From Prevotella sp. (GTDB lineage Bacteria; Bacteroidota; Bacteroidia; Bacteroidales; Bacteroidaceae): 35,875 bases of DNA. The position numbers and the translations under genes were made by a program. The stretch covers positions 1 through 35,875 of the forward strand of contig JAFTGH010000007.1 in the NCBI GenBank assembly GCA_017458005.1. Direction: 5' to 3'. The notes under the pieces are model-generated. The model made no database searches and was not told the origin of the DNA. It worked only from the letters and a program-made list of their open reading frames with translations. This document shows, piece after piece, positions 7,383-17,464 of the stretch (positions are counted from its first letter, which is position 1; each line of letters begins with the position of its first letter).

Positions 7383-8696
7383 ATGAGCAAGAGCAATTCC
7401 CTGATAACGAAGGACGGGGTGAGTTATCTCATCCCCTTCATCCTCGTCACGTTCTGTTTTGCGCTCTGGGGCTTCGCCAACGATATCACCAATCCAATGG
7501 TGAAGGCGTTCTCCAAGATCTTCCGCATGAGTGTGACAGACGGCACGCTGGTACAGGTCGCCTTCTACGGAGGCTATTTCTGTATGGCGTTCCCTGCCGC
7601 CATCTTCATCCGTAAGTACAGTTACAAGGCTGGCGTGCTGATGGGACTGGGACTCTATGCCACGGGCGCATTGTTGTTCTTCCCCTCAAAAGCCATTGGC
7701 GTTTACGGCTGTTTCCTGATAGCCTACTTCATCATGACATGCGGACTGTCGTTCCTCGAGACCTCGTGTAATCCCTATATCCTCACGATGGGACCAGAGG
7801 ATACGGCAACCCGACGACTGAACATGGCACAGTGCTTCAACCCCTGCGGCTCCATCATCGGTATGTTTGTCGCCATGAACTTCATTCAGGCGAGACTCAA
7901 CCCGATGAGTAGTGACGACCGTGCCCTATTGGGGGATGCGGAGTTTGAGGCGATGAAGGACGCGGACCTGAGTGTGCTTATCTCACCTTACCTAACCATC
8001 GGACTCGTCATTGTGGCGATGTTCCTGATTATCCTCTTCGCCAAGATGCCGAAGAACGGTGACCAGAGCCATGACATCCATTTCCTGTCGACCCTGAAGC
8101 GCATCTTCTCCCTGAAATACTATCGGGAGGGAGTCATCGCCCAGTTCTTCTACGTAGGTGCCCAGATCATGTGCTGGACCTTCATCATCCAGTATGGTAC
8201 AAGGGTATTCATGGCTGAGGGCATGGACGAGCAGTCGGCAGAGGTGCTGTCACAGCGTTTCAATATCTATGCCATGCTGTTCTTCATCTGTTCCCGCTTT
8301 ATCGCCACCTACCTGATGAAGTGGTTGAAGCCCGCCAAGTTGCTTGCCATCTTCGGGGTGCTGGCGATGGTATTCACGGTAGGCGTCATCCTGTTCCAGA
8401 ACAGGTTGGGCATCTACTGTCTGGTATGCGTCAGCGGCTGTATGTCACTGATGTTCCCCACCATCTACGGTATTGCCCTCGACGGACTGGGTGATGATGC
8501 GAAGTTTGGAGCAGCAGGTCTGATCATGGCAATTCTCGGAGGCTCTGTGCTTCCGCCGCTGCAGGCGATGATCATCGATCAGGGTACTGTCTTCGACTCG
8601 TTCCCTGCCACCAATGCGTCATTCGTACTGCCACTGGTATGTTTCATCATCGTGACCGCCTATGGTTACAGAATGCATCGAGAAAGAAGTCTATGA
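7383..8696 (+). CDS. fucP: L-fucose:H+ symporter (MFS)
   Basis: This 437-residue inner-membrane protein fits the FucP family of the major facilitator superfamily, with about twelve hydrophobic segments. The opening LIPFILVTFCFALWGFANDI is characteristic: FucP-family members keep an acidic residue in this first helix for proton coupling. LSFLETSCNPYILTMGP, which follows the third or fourth helix, is another signature. It would import L-fucose or a related sugar released by the extracytoplasmic glycosidases. The stop overlaps the mutarotase start by 4 bp. Related permeases carry other sugars, so L-fucose is inferred from the linked isomerase. Confidence 0.92.
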   Translation: MSKSNSLITKDGVSYLIPFILVTFCFALWGFANDITNPMVKAFSKIFRMSVTDGTLVQVAFYGGYFCMAFPAAIFIRKYSYKAGVLMGLGLYATGALLFFPSKAIGVYGCFLIAYFIMTCGLSFLETSCNPYILTMGPEDTATRRLNMAQCFNPCGSIIGMFVAMNFIQARLNPMSSDDRALLGDAEFEAMKDADLSVLISPYLTIGLVIVAMFLIILFAKMPKNGDQSHDIHFLSTLKRIFSLKYYREGVIAQFFYVGAQIMCWTFIIQYGTRVFMAEGMDEQSAEVLSQRFNIYAMLFFICSRFIATYLMKWLKPAKLLAIFGVLAMVFTVGVILFQNRLGIYCLVCVSGCMSLMFPTIYGIALDGLGDDAKFGAAGLIMAILGGSVLPPLQAMIIDQGTVFDSFPATNASFVLPLVCFIIVTAYGYRMHRERSL

Positions 8697-9070
8697 CAAA
8701 CGGCTATCAGATAAAGGAATACAAACAGCCCGTCAAGCGCTACTGCCAGACGATGGACCTGAAGGACGACCCTCAGTTGATCGCTGAGTATCGTCGTCGC
8801 CACAGTGAGCCAGAGGCATGGAAAGAGATTCTTGACGGCATCCGCTCCGTAGGTATCCTCGAGATGGAGATATACATCCTGGGCAACCGTCTGTTCATGA
8901 TTGTGGAGACCCCACTGGACTTCGACTGGGACACGGCGATGGCACGCCTTGCCACCCTACCCCGCCAACAGGAGTGGGAAGACTATATGGCACTGTTCCA
9001 GCAATGTCGTGAGGGAGCCACCAGTGACGAGAAATGGCAGATGATGGAGCGGATGTTCTACCTATATTAA
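8693..9070 (+). CDS. L-rhamnose/L-fucose mutarotase (RhaM-type)
   Basis: This 125-residue protein, read from the ATG at 8693, belongs to the RhaM (DUF718) mutarotase family, small dimeric alpha/beta-barrel proteins that interconvert alpha and beta anomers of 6-deoxy sugars. RYCQTMDLKDDPQLIAEYRR and the MEIYILGNRLFMIVET strand are typical. A longer reading from 8639 would run deep into the permease gene; the 8693 start makes an ATGA overlap with it and keeps the normal N-terminus, so I prefer it. In Bacteroides fucose operons a member of this family substitutes for FucU, which fits the placement after fucI and fucP. Confidence 0.88.
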   Translation: MTNGYQIKEYKQPVKRYCQTMDLKDDPQLIAEYRRRHSEPEAWKEILDGIRSVGILEMEIYILGNRLFMIVETPLDFDWDTAMARLATLPRQQEWEDYMALFQQCREGATSDEKWQMMERMFYLY

Positions 9071-9130
9071 ACATTAAATTCGCTACGCTCAGAAAAATTA
9101 AATATAGTAGATTAATATCATATTGAAGAT

Positions 9131-10150
9131 ATGAAAGCAATTCAGATTACAGAGCCTTCTGTCATGAAGGTCATCGACATCGCCGAGCCCCAGATGGGCG
9201 ACGATGATGTGCTGTTGAAAATGAAGTATGTGGGCTTTTGCGGTAGTGACCTGAACACGTTCCGTGGCGGCAACCCCATGGTGAAGATGCCTGTGGTGCC
9301 GGGGCACGAGGTAGGAGCCGAGATTGTAAAGGTCGGCAAGAACGTGCCAGAGGGACTGAAGCCCGGCATGGTGGTGACGGTCAACCCCTACACCAACTGT
9401 GGCAAATGTGCCTCCTGCCGTAACGACAGGGTCAATGCCTGTGAGCATAACGAGACCCTTGGCGTACAACGCTGGGGAGCCATGTGTGAGTATCTCGCCC
9501 TGCCTTGGGAGAAAGTGATTCCCGCAGGACTGCTGACGCCACGCACCTGTGCCCTGATCGAGCCGATGAGCGTGGGCTTCCATGCCGTCAGCCGTGCCCA
9601 AGTGACTGATATCGACGTGGTGATGGTCATTGGTTGTGGTATGGTCGGAATGGGTGCCGTGGTACGTGCCGCCCTGCGTGGTGCCACTGTCATTGCCGCA
9701 GACATTGACGATGAGAAACTAGCCCTCGCCAAAGAGATGGATGCCAGTTATGTGGTCAACACCAAGACGGAGGACGTGCATGCCCGTCTGTTGGAGATGA
9801 CCTCTGGCTTTGGTCCCGACGTGGTGATTGAGGCAGTAGGTAGCATCCCTACCTACCAGATGGCTGTCAACGAAGTCGCCTTCACGGGTCGTGTGGTTTG
9901 CATCGGCTATGCCAAGACCGAGGTGTCCTTCCAGACCAAGTATTTCGTCCAGAAGGAGTTGGACATCCGTGGCTCACGCAATGCGCAGCCCTCTGACTTC
10001 CGTGCCGTCATCCATTACTTGGAGCGTGGCACCTGCCCTGTCGACCGTCTGATCAGTAACGAGGTTGTTCCCGAGGGAGCCCTTGCTGCCATGGAGCAGT
10101 GGGCGGCAAACCCAGGCAAGGTATTCCGCATCTTAGTGCATTTCGGATAG
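9131..10150 (+). CDS. Zinc-dependent alcohol dehydrogenase (sugar-acid/polyol type)
   Basis: This 339-residue medium-chain dehydrogenase has both zinc sites. Catalytic ligands are in GFCGSD (C38) and PGHEVGAE (H59), and the structural-zinc lobe is the four-cysteine run CGKCASCRNDRVNAC. The Rossmann motif is GCGMVGMGAV, followed by an acidic residue at the end of the second strand (ADIDD) that favours NAD+. It resembles sorbitol, threonine and L-galactonate 5-dehydrogenases. As last gene of the operon, after a sugar dehydrogenase and lactonase, it could oxidise the resulting aldonate (L-galactonate or L-fuconate), or act on the isomerase product. The substrate is not readable from sequence. 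The 83 bp after it shows no clear promoter or terminator. Confidence 0.85.
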   Translation: MKAIQITEPSVMKVIDIAEPQMGDDDVLLKMKYVGFCGSDLNTFRGGNPMVKMPVVPGHEVGAEIVKVGKNVPEGLKPGMVVTVNPYTNCGKCASCRNDRVNACEHNETLGVQRWGAMCEYLALPWEKVIPAGLLTPRTCALIEPMSVGFHAVSRAQVTDIDVVMVIGCGMVGMGAVVRAALRGATVIAADIDDEKLALAKEMDASYVVNTKTEDVHARLLEMTSGFGPDVVIEAVGSIPTYQMAVNEVAFTGRVVCIGYAKTEVSFQTKYFVQKELDIRGSRNAQPSDFRAVIHYLERGTCPVDRLISNEVVPEGALAAMEQWAANPGKVFRILVHFG

Positions 10151-10233
10151 TCGTTGATTACTTTTTAATAATAATAACGTCTTTTAAGAAAACTACGACA
10201 AAAACTATATGTATCATTTAATAACCTAAGTGT

Positions 10234-11736
10234 ATGAAAAAGAATCATTTATTTACGTACAGTAAGATCTGTACATTAACTCTTGCTGGAGTTAGTGCTC
10301 TCTTCCTTACATCGTGCGCTGAGGATGGTTATGACGATGAGTCGTTTGACGGTGGTGTATCTAATACGCAGGTAACATCTATATCTGCTGAGGATATCAC
10401 GATTACACCCAGTGCCGACGGCAAGTCGCAGACTATCTCTTGGCCTGTTGTAATGGGAGCAGGCGGTTATCGCGTCAATTTGATTGACGTCAGCAATCCT
10501 GATGAGCCTATCATCAACGACTCGATCGTTGACGGTTGTACTGTAACAGGTAAGCGTGAGGAAGATGTCAACTACCAGTTGACCATCCAAGCGTTGGGTA
10601 ATGCGAAGAAGAACAATACCGATTCTCCTGAAGTTACCTCAAAGGCTTTCTCAACGTTCACCCCAACCTACATGACGATTCCCGCAGGCTCGGATTTGAA
10701 CGAGTGGTTCGCTGCTAACCCAATCCCTGAAGAGGCTATTGGCGAGAATCTGAATTATGACTTGGAGGCTGGTGGCGAGTACACTGTTAGTGCAGAACTT
10801 GACTTTGATGCCTATTGGGTAACACTGCGTGCAAACAGCAAGTCGAACCCTGCTACCATCAAATATACTACTGCCGAATCCTGCATCAACTTTGCGGCTC
10901 CTTTCAATGCAAAGTATCTGCACTTCGATTGTGCTGCCATGTCGGACAAGAATGGTGTATTTGGCTTCTCTAAGGCACCAACGGCTGCACGTGACGAAGC
11001 AACAGGTTTTGTTATTTTCGGTGGTAACACGACCATCGTAAACTGTACCTTTGACAAGGTTAACGGATATTTCTTCTGGGATAACCGTAAAGGACAGAAG
11101 GTGGCTGCCGTTCAGTTCCTGATTGACAACTGTGTAGTAGAACTCACACCTCCTGCTGCTCAAAAGGCGGCTGTCATCTGGACTAACAATGGAGGACATA
11201 TTAACGACTTTACTATCAGCAACTCCACCTTCTATAACCTAACAGAAGGCGACCTCTACTATTTCTACATGGCTGGTGGCTATCGCGCCAAGGATATCGG
11301 TCTGGGAGGTGCAGGTACCGACCAAGGTGGACCTGGTAACACCGTAACCTTTAAGAATTCTACTTTCTACCGCATAGGTTTCCATCAGCCAAGTAATGAC
11401 TGGGGTGAGTGGGGTAACTACAACGGTATGAATGGTAAAGCCGATTCTTTCTGGACTATGACAGATTGCATCTTCTTTGATTGCAGTGCTAAGGGCGGCG
11501 TTCCTCGTCGTTTCCTGCATGGTAAGACTTACGCTTCTGATAGTGGCAATGTGACTTTTGCAAATAATACTTATATGGCATACGACGGCTCATTTGACCC
11601 CGTTGGTGCCTATGATACTTCTGGTTCTCAGATTGAGGAAGACCCGATGTTTGCAAATCCCGATGCTGCCGACTTCACTATCAGTGGTGCCACACAGGTA
11701 GCACGTAAGACTGGCGACCCACGCTGGCTTCCATAA
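10234..11736 (+). CDS. PUL surface glycan-binding lipoprotein with beta-helix region
   Basis: This 500-residue lipoprotein has a lipobox ending at C28 (LTSC) followed by acidic residues (AEDGYDDE), matching the export signal that sends Bacteroidota lipoproteins to the cell surface. Residues about 50-150 form a fibronectin type III-like domain (SADGKSQTISWPVVMGAGGY, later YQLTIQA). The rest has repeated N-x-T-F/N-S-T-F-Y turns of a right-handed beta-helix, like the DUF4957/DUF5123 proteins common beside SusCD pairs. It probably binds polysaccharide for the transporter. A lyase activity cannot be excluded, since some beta-helix members are pectinolytic. It is 28 bp upstream of susC, whereas such proteins often lie after susD. 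Confidence 0.82.
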   Translation: MKKNHLFTYSKICTLTLAGVSALFLTSCAEDGYDDESFDGGVSNTQVTSISAEDITITPSADGKSQTISWPVVMGAGGYRVNLIDVSNPDEPIINDSIVDGCTVTGKREEDVNYQLTIQALGNAKKNNTDSPEVTSKAFSTFTPTYMTIPAGSDLNEWFAANPIPEEAIGENLNYDLEAGGEYTVSAELDFDAYWVTLRANSKSNPATIKYTTAESCINFAAPFNAKYLHFDCAAMSDKNGVFGFSKAPTAARDEATGFVIFGGNTTIVNCTFDKVNGYFFWDNRKGQKVAAVQFLIDNCVVELTPPAAQKAAVIWTNNGGHINDFTISNSTFYNLTEGDLYYFYMAGGYRAKDIGLGGAGTDQGGPGNTVTFKNSTFYRIGFHQPSNDWGEWGNYNGMNGKADSFWTMTDCIFFDCSAKGGVPRRFLHGKTYASDSGNVTFANNTYMAYDGSFDPVGAYDTSGSQIEEDPMFANPDAADFTISGATQVARKTGDPRWLP

Positions 11737-11764
11737 TCTCAGATGAAAGGTAAAACATAAAAGA

Positions 11765-14700
11765 ATGAAGACTATGAAAAGATATCTCAAAACCTTATGT
11801 CTCAGTTTGATGTTGACATTCTCGGCATCGGCTTTGGCACAGAATCAGACGGTGACGGGTACCGTGCTTGACGAGCAAGGCGAACCTGTTATCGGTGCTA
11901 CAGTTACGGTGGCAGGAACAAAGACAGCCACTATAACTGACTTTGATGGTAATTATAAGATTTCTGTACCCAAGGGCGCAAAAGTCACTATTTCCTATAT
12001 TGGTTATATGCCTCAGACCGTCACTCCTGGTGGAACAGTGAAACTGGAAGAGGACAAGCAGAGTCTGGAGGAAGTCGTAGTAGTAGGTTACGGCTCACAG
12101 AAGAAGGCTCACCTGACTGGTTCTGTCGCTACTGTTGAGATGGACGACATCCAGGATCTTGCCAACGGTGGACTTGCCAGTTCTCTGAGTGGATTGGTCA
12201 ACGGTCTTTCCGTCAGTGGTGGTGACGCCCGTCCTGGTGAGAACGCCCGTCTGTCTATCCGTGACGTAGGCTCCATGGGTGACATCGGTTCTACGGCACA
12301 ACAGCCTCTGTTCGTTATCGACGGCTATATCTATCCTAATGATGTGAAGGTTGGTAACTCCTATCAGAACTTGGGTGCTGAGGCTTTCAACAACCTCGAC
12401 CCCTCTGAGGTGGAGAGCATCTCCGTCCTGAAGGACGCATCGGCTGCTGTCTATGGTGCTCGTGCTGCCAACGGTGTTATCTTGGTAACCACGAAGAAAG
12501 GTAAGATTGGTGCTCCTAGCATCAGTTATAGCGGCTCTATCGGTTTCACGGATGAGGTGGCTCGTCCTAAGATGCTGAGTGCTTATGACTATGGTCGTCT
12601 GTATAACGCCGTTACGGCAGCAGACCCCACCAACACCAGCCTCAACCACACCACGGCACTCTTCCAGGCTGACGAGTTGGCTGCGATGAAGAACTTGAAC
12701 TACGACCTGTTGGACAACTACTGGGAGACAGGTTACACGATGCGTCACGCTGTCAATGTCAGCGGTGCTACGGAGAAGGTTAGTTACTTCGCTGGTGTCA
12801 CCTATTTCAAGCAGGATGGTAACCTTGGCAAACTGGACTATGACCGTTGGAACTACCGTGCAGGTGTTGACGTGAAACTGAGCAAGTGGCTGACTGCCAA
12901 CTTAACCGTCAGTGGTGACTATGGAAAGAAGAACAAGCCTCTGGTAAAGGTTGGTGGCTCTGGTGACGAGAAAGACTACAACCTGCTGCTGACCCGTCCA
13001 CGCTATATTCCTGAGTATGTTGACGAAAACCCCATTCCTGCCTTCGGTGTCAGTGGTGGTATGCGCAACCAGAACCAGTACTACAACTTCAATGTGTTGC
13101 AGAACAATGGTGACTACAGCCGTCAGATGACCAACAACTCCAGCATCAACGCCAGTCTGAGTTATGACTTTGGATGGAGCAAGATTCTGAATGGACTGAA
13201 ACTGCGTTTCTCCTACTCAAAGAGTATTAACAACGACAAGACGAACCAGTATGGTTCTAACTTCACTCTCTACCAGATGACACGTCGCTATGGCTCCGGC
13301 AATCACCTCTACACACCAACCAGTGGTGATGACCCCACCTTCGACTATCTGGATCCCTCGAACTTCAACCCCATCACTTGGAACAATGGTAACATGCTGT
13401 ATCGTACCATGACACGTACGGACAACTACCAGATGAACTTCACGGCACAGTATGCACGTGACTTCGGCAAGCACCACGTCAGCGCCTTGTTCTCTATTGA
13501 GAAATCTGAGGCAGAGAGTGAGTACTTGCAGGGACAGCGTGAGAACCCATATCCCTTCACCACAGGTCAGTACAACTCTGCTGATGGTGAGATGACGACA
13601 GTCTTCACACGTTCTGAGAGTGGTACATTATCCTATATCGGACGCTTGAACTACGCTTATGCAGACCGTTATCTGTTTGAGTTCCTGCTCCGCTCAGATG
13701 CCTCTACCAAGTTCGCTCCTGAGAACTATTGGGGAACCTTCCCTGCTATCTCCGCAGGTTGGGTGATCAGCGAGGAGCCTTGGTTCCAGAACATCAAGGC
13801 ACTTAAGTGGGTTGACTTCTTGAAACTACGTGTCAGTTGGGGTCTCACAGGTCGTGACAACCTCACCGCTTGGCAGTGGATGCAGATTTACGCACAGGAT
13901 GCCAACCGTGGTCCTGTCTTCGGTACAGGTGTCAGCAACGACTCCAAAAACCGTATCACCATCAACAAGAACAACTCTGCTGTCAACGAGGATGTACACT
14001 GGGATAAGTCATACAAGACCAATATCGGTCTCGACCTCCAGTTGCTGAACCGTCGTCTTGCCATCAATCTCGACTACTATAAGGAGCGCAACCGTGAGAT
14101 GCTGTTGAATCTCTCACAGGAGATTCCTACCACTATCGGTACACAGACCGCCTCTATGAACGTTGGTGAGATGAACAGTTGGGGTTGGGAACTTGGTATT
14201 ACTTGGCGTGACAAGATTGGCAAGGACTTCAAGTATCGTATTGGCATTAATACTGGTTACCACGACAATGAGGTGCTCTTCATGGACTGGACCACAGAGT
14301 ATATCTATCGCCAGATCACGAAAGGTCATCGTACCGACATGGGTAAGTGGGGCATGCAGTGCATCGGTATGTTCCGTAACTTCCAGGATATCGAGGAATA
14401 CTTCGCAAAATATGGTATCACCTCTTATCTTGGTATGACAAAAGACCAGGTTCGCCCAGGTATGCTGATTTACAAGGATATCCGTGGTGCCCAGCGTGAG
14501 GACGGAACCTATGACGGTCCTGATGGTGTTGTTGACCGCGACAACGACCAGGTTCAACTCTCTAACCGCTCTAATCCTTATGGTTTCACCATCAACCTGC
14601 ATGGCGAATGGAAGGGACTTGCCCTGACCGCACAGTTTGGTGCTTCATGGGGTGGCTATACCACACTGCCTTCTGCTGCCATTGGTGTAGCATCCGGTGC

Positions 14701-15097
14701 TAATCTCGAGTACTACAACCTGCCTTCTTTCTGGAATCCAGATAACATGTTTGTATATCAGGACATCTACGATGGAAGTGGCAATCTGGTGATGAAGGAG
14801 AACCGCATGGCAGAGTATCCTAACCTCGCCTACCAGAGCGTCAACGCTTTGACATCCAGTTTCTGGCGTATCAGTGCTGCCAGCGTACGTCTGAGCCGTC
14901 TGACACTTGCCTACACACTGCCTAACCAGTGGTTCAAGGCTGTTGGTATTAAGAATGTCCGTATCAACATTACGGGTCAGAACTTGATTAACTTCTACAA
15001 TCCGTATCCCGACAAGTTCACTAGTCCTATGGCTGGTACCTATGGCAACTATCCTACGCTGCGTCGCTGGGATATCGGTGTTAACCTGTCGTTCTAA
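11765..15097 (+). CDS. SusC-family TonB-dependent outer-membrane transporter
   Basis: This 1110-residue protein has a signal peptide (to about residue 25), a carboxypeptidase-regulatory-like domain (about 27-97: VTGTVLDEQGEPVIGATVTV), a TonB-interacting stretch EEVVVVGYG at 102-110, a plug domain to about residue 240, and a 22-strand barrel ending in the outer-membrane signature GVNLSF. It imports oligosaccharides captured by the following SusD-like lipoprotein. No N-terminal STN signalling domain is present, so it is not built to signal directly to a FecR-type anti-sigma factor, of interest because an ECF sigma factor lies downstream. Start at 11765 or 11774 is equally possible. Confidence 0.96.
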   Translation: MKTMKRYLKTLCLSLMLTFSASALAQNQTVTGTVLDEQGEPVIGATVTVAGTKTATITDFDGNYKISVPKGAKVTISYIGYMPQTVTPGGTVKLEEDKQSLEEVVVVGYGSQKKAHLTGSVATVEMDDIQDLANGGLASSLSGLVNGLSVSGGDARPGENARLSIRDVGSMGDIGSTAQQPLFVIDGYIYPNDVKVGNSYQNLGAEAFNNLDPSEVESISVLKDASAAVYGARAANGVILVTTKKGKIGAPSISYSGSIGFTDEVARPKMLSAYDYGRLYNAVTAADPTNTSLNHTTALFQADELAAMKNLNYDLLDNYWETGYTMRHAVNVSGATEKVSYFAGVTYFKQDGNLGKLDYDRWNYRAGVDVKLSKWLTANLTVSGDYGKKNKPLVKVGGSGDEKDYNLLLTRPRYIPEYVDENPIPAFGVSGGMRNQNQYYNFNVLQNNGDYSRQMTNNSSINASLSYDFGWSKILNGLKLRFSYSKSINNDKTNQYGSNFTLYQMTRRYGSGNHLYTPTSGDDPTFDYLDPSNFNPITWNNGNMLYRTMTRTDNYQMNFTAQYARDFGKHHVSALFSIEKSEAESEYLQGQRENPYPFTTGQYNSADGEMTTVFTRSESGTLSYIGRLNYAYADRYLFEFLLRSDASTKFAPENYWGTFPAISAGWVISEEPWFQNIKALKWVDFLKLRVSWGLTGRDNLTAWQWMQIYAQDANRGPVFGTGVSNDSKNRITINKNNSAVNEDVHWDKSYKTNIGLDLQLLNRRLAINLDYYKERNREMLLNLSQEIPTTIGTQTASMNVGEMNSWGWELGITWRDKIGKDFKYRIGINTGYHDNEVLFMDWTTEYIYRQITKGHRTDMGKWGMQCIGMFRNFQDIEEYFAKYGITSYLGMTKDQVRPGMLIYKDIRGAQREDGTYDGPDGVVDRDNDQVQLSNRSNPYGFTINLHGEWKGLALTAQFGASWGGYTTLPSAAIGVASGANLEYYNLPSFWNPDNMFVYQDIYDGSGNLVMKENRMAEYPNLAYQSVNALTSSFWRISAASVRLSRLTLAYTLPNQWFKAVGIKNVRINITGQNLINFYNPYPDKFTSPMAGTYGNYPTLRRWDIGVNLSF

Positions 15098-15115
15098 CTT
15101 AAAAGACTTAAGATT

Positions 15116-17389
15116 ATGAAAAGAACAATTAAATATTTAAGTTTCGGTCTCATGTCCGTTCTGACCTTCACGGCTTGTAGCGACGAGTTCCTACAGGACA
15201 AGAAGAACTACGACAACGTAAGCACGGACATGTACAACTATATTGAAGGTGCTAATGGTCGACTCAACGATATCTACGCTTGGTGTCTGCCACAGGCTGG
15301 TGACCTGTCGACAGGAACGAACTACCTGTCAATTGCTATAGGTTCCGCAGATATCGCAGGTAAGTCTACAGAGGAGTATTCTGGTTTCAGCGACTTTACT
15401 GATCCACAGAAGGCTCTCAGTTCCATGGGATCAACGAATACCGTTCCTGACTACTTCATGGGTGCCCATAACAACATCCAGAATTCTGTCTATGGACGTA
15501 TCCGTAACATCAACGACTTCATCAAAGGTGTTTCTGAAAGCACACTAAAGGAGGAGCAGAAGGACTTGATGCTGGGGCAGGCATATTTCTTCCGCGCTTG
15601 GTGTTACTACAACCTGGTGAAATGGTATGGTGGTGTGCCCATCGTCACTGAGGTATTCGACCCTGTGAAGGACAACTATACCCCACGCTCCTCTGCAAAA
15701 GAGTGCATTGAGTTTATTCTCGACGACCTGGAGGAGTCTGCTGAACTGTTGTATGACCAGACCGCCCACGGTGGATGGACTGGTGAGGACTATGGTCGTG
15801 TGACTTCTGGTACCGCACTGGCACTGAAGGGACGAGTACTGCTCCTTTGGGCAAGTCCGCTGTTCAACCGTGCTGACGACCAGAGCCGTTGGCAGAAGGC
15901 TTACAGCGAGATGAAGGCTGACCTGTCGACGATTAACGCTTGTGGCTATGGTCTCTATCAGACCAGTACAAACGTCAATGGCTCTGACTTCGCTGGTCAG
16001 TTCCTGACCTCTGGTATCAATCCTGAGGCTGTCTTCGTTGCCCTGCATAACAACATCGAGGGCGACGGTCTGGACAACCAGAAGAACAACCGCTGGGAGC
16101 GTGACATCCGTCCTGCCAACACTGGTGGTGGCGGCAAGGGTGCTGGTCTTGCTATGATCGAGCAGTTCCCCATGGCTGACGGTAAGATGCCAGACCTCTC
16201 TGGACTGGCTGACCTGAGTATTGTAGGTGGTCGTACCTATAAGGACACCTATTCTAAGTTGGAGCGCAGTTCATACGCCTATGACGAGGCTGCACCCTAC
16301 ATGAATCGCGACCCACGCTTCTATCGCACCTTCGCCTTCCCTGGTTTCCGTTGGGCTTATCAAGGCGATGCTACTGTCCGTGACTCGCACAATCCTGACT
16401 ACAATGGTGGTAAGGACTACGTGATTTGGAACTATGTATGGTTTGTCGACAAGAATGATGAGGGTAAGATCGAGAGTGGTAACTCCTTCGGTGCTGACAA
16501 CCTGCTCACCAGTAAAGTGGGTGTCTATGTTCGCAAGAAGAGCGACGACCTCGACGTAAACGGCTCACCACTCTACCAGTATGTTGGTGCTGACTCCAAG
16601 GGTTCTGCTCCTTTCTACTCTGCCGCTCCTCTCATCGAGATCCGCTATGCAGAGGTGCTGCTGAACCTTGCAGAGGCTGCCTGCGGTGCTGGTGAGATGG
16701 CTGAGGCTGTCAATTACCTGAAACAGATCCGTGCACGTGCTGGTTATACCGCAGACAACAACTACGGTCTGCAGACCAACCTCTCTAGCGATAAGGCTAC
16801 CTGTATGAGTGCTATCCTGTATGAGCGTCAGATTGAGTTTGCCTATGAGGGCAAGCGTTTCGATGACCTGCGCCGTTGGATGCTCTTCGACGGTGGCACA
16901 CTGGTAGAGGGTGCTGGTGACGTGGATCCTGAGGCTCAGCCGTTGCCTTCTAGTTGGAAGGTGACAGGTTGGGGTGGCAACACCTGCACATGGCTCGGCT
17001 TCAAGCAGTTGAACGGTCAGCGTCGTGAGAATGTGTCATTCCGTACCGCCGACAAGTATGGCGTAGGTACCACACAGTGGGATGGTGACCCCTTGCTGAA
17101 TGGTGGCGGCACACGTCCTGACGGTGTTGACTTCCGTCAGAGTGACATTACCACACAGTTGGAGAACCTCCGCACATGGTATGCCGACAACCTCGTGACC
17201 CGCTATACGACGGGTGACAGTTACGACTCACAGAAGAATGTGCTTTACATCAACTTCCGTCCGAAGTACTACTTCCTGGGCTTCTCGCAGGGTGCATTGG
17301 ACCACAATGCCGACCTGCCCCAGACCGTGGGTTGGGCTGACTATAACAACGGTGGTGCCAACGGTACCTTCGACCCACTCGCAGAGTAA
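15116..17389 (+). CDS. SusD/RagB-family glycan-binding lipoprotein
   Basis: This 757-residue lipoprotein (lipobox C21 in TFTACSDEF, acidic residues following) is the SusD lid that pairs with the SusC barrel 18 bp upstream. TPR-type helices are visible in GQAYFFRAWCYYNLVKWYGG and in the C-terminal EIRYAEVLLNLAEAACGAGE, and the classic ILYERQIEFAYEGKRFDDLRRW segment is near residue 575. It is clearly longer than most SusD proteins (roughly 500-650 residues). The extra length lies in the middle (glycine-rich NTGGGGKGAG region) and after the final helical segment. A terminator follows, closing the transport part of the locus. Confidence 0.94.
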   Translation: MKRTIKYLSFGLMSVLTFTACSDEFLQDKKNYDNVSTDMYNYIEGANGRLNDIYAWCLPQAGDLSTGTNYLSIAIGSADIAGKSTEEYSGFSDFTDPQKALSSMGSTNTVPDYFMGAHNNIQNSVYGRIRNINDFIKGVSESTLKEEQKDLMLGQAYFFRAWCYYNLVKWYGGVPIVTEVFDPVKDNYTPRSSAKECIEFILDDLEESAELLYDQTAHGGWTGEDYGRVTSGTALALKGRVLLLWASPLFNRADDQSRWQKAYSEMKADLSTINACGYGLYQTSTNVNGSDFAGQFLTSGINPEAVFVALHNNIEGDGLDNQKNNRWERDIRPANTGGGGKGAGLAMIEQFPMADGKMPDLSGLADLSIVGGRTYKDTYSKLERSSYAYDEAAPYMNRDPRFYRTFAFPGFRWAYQGDATVRDSHNPDYNGGKDYVIWNYVWFVDKNDEGKIESGNSFGADNLLTSKVGVYVRKKSDDLDVNGSPLYQYVGADSKGSAPFYSAAPLIEIRYAEVLLNLAEAACGAGEMAEAVNYLKQIRARAGYTADNNYGLQTNLSSDKATCMSAILYERQIEFAYEGKRFDDLRRWMLFDGGTLVEGAGDVDPEAQPLPSSWKVTGWGGNTCTWLGFKQLNGQRRENVSFRTADKYGVGTTQWDGDPLLNGGGTRPDGVDFRQSDITTQLENLRTWYADNLVTRYTTGDSYDSQKNVLYINFRPKYYFLGFSQGALDHNADLPQTVGWADYNNGGANGTFDPLAE

Positions 17390-17407
17390 TCTGAGAATTC
17401 TCTCTAT

Positions 17408-17438
17408 AAGCGGATGCATCACTATGGTGCATCCGCTT
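17408..17438 (+). terminator. Intrinsic terminator after susD
   Basis: An 11-bp stem, AAGCGGATGCA / TGCATCCGCTT, with a 9-nt loop is followed by GTTTGTT. It lies 19 bp past the susD stop. Confidence 0.85.
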
Positions 17439-17464
17439 GTTTGTTACCAATGATGACAACCACT

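Noticed and set aside
8639-8692. Longer start for the mutarotase
   Set aside because: It lies wholly within the permease gene and adds residues absent from the family; the ATG at 8693 gives a normal N-terminus and a standard ATGA overlap.
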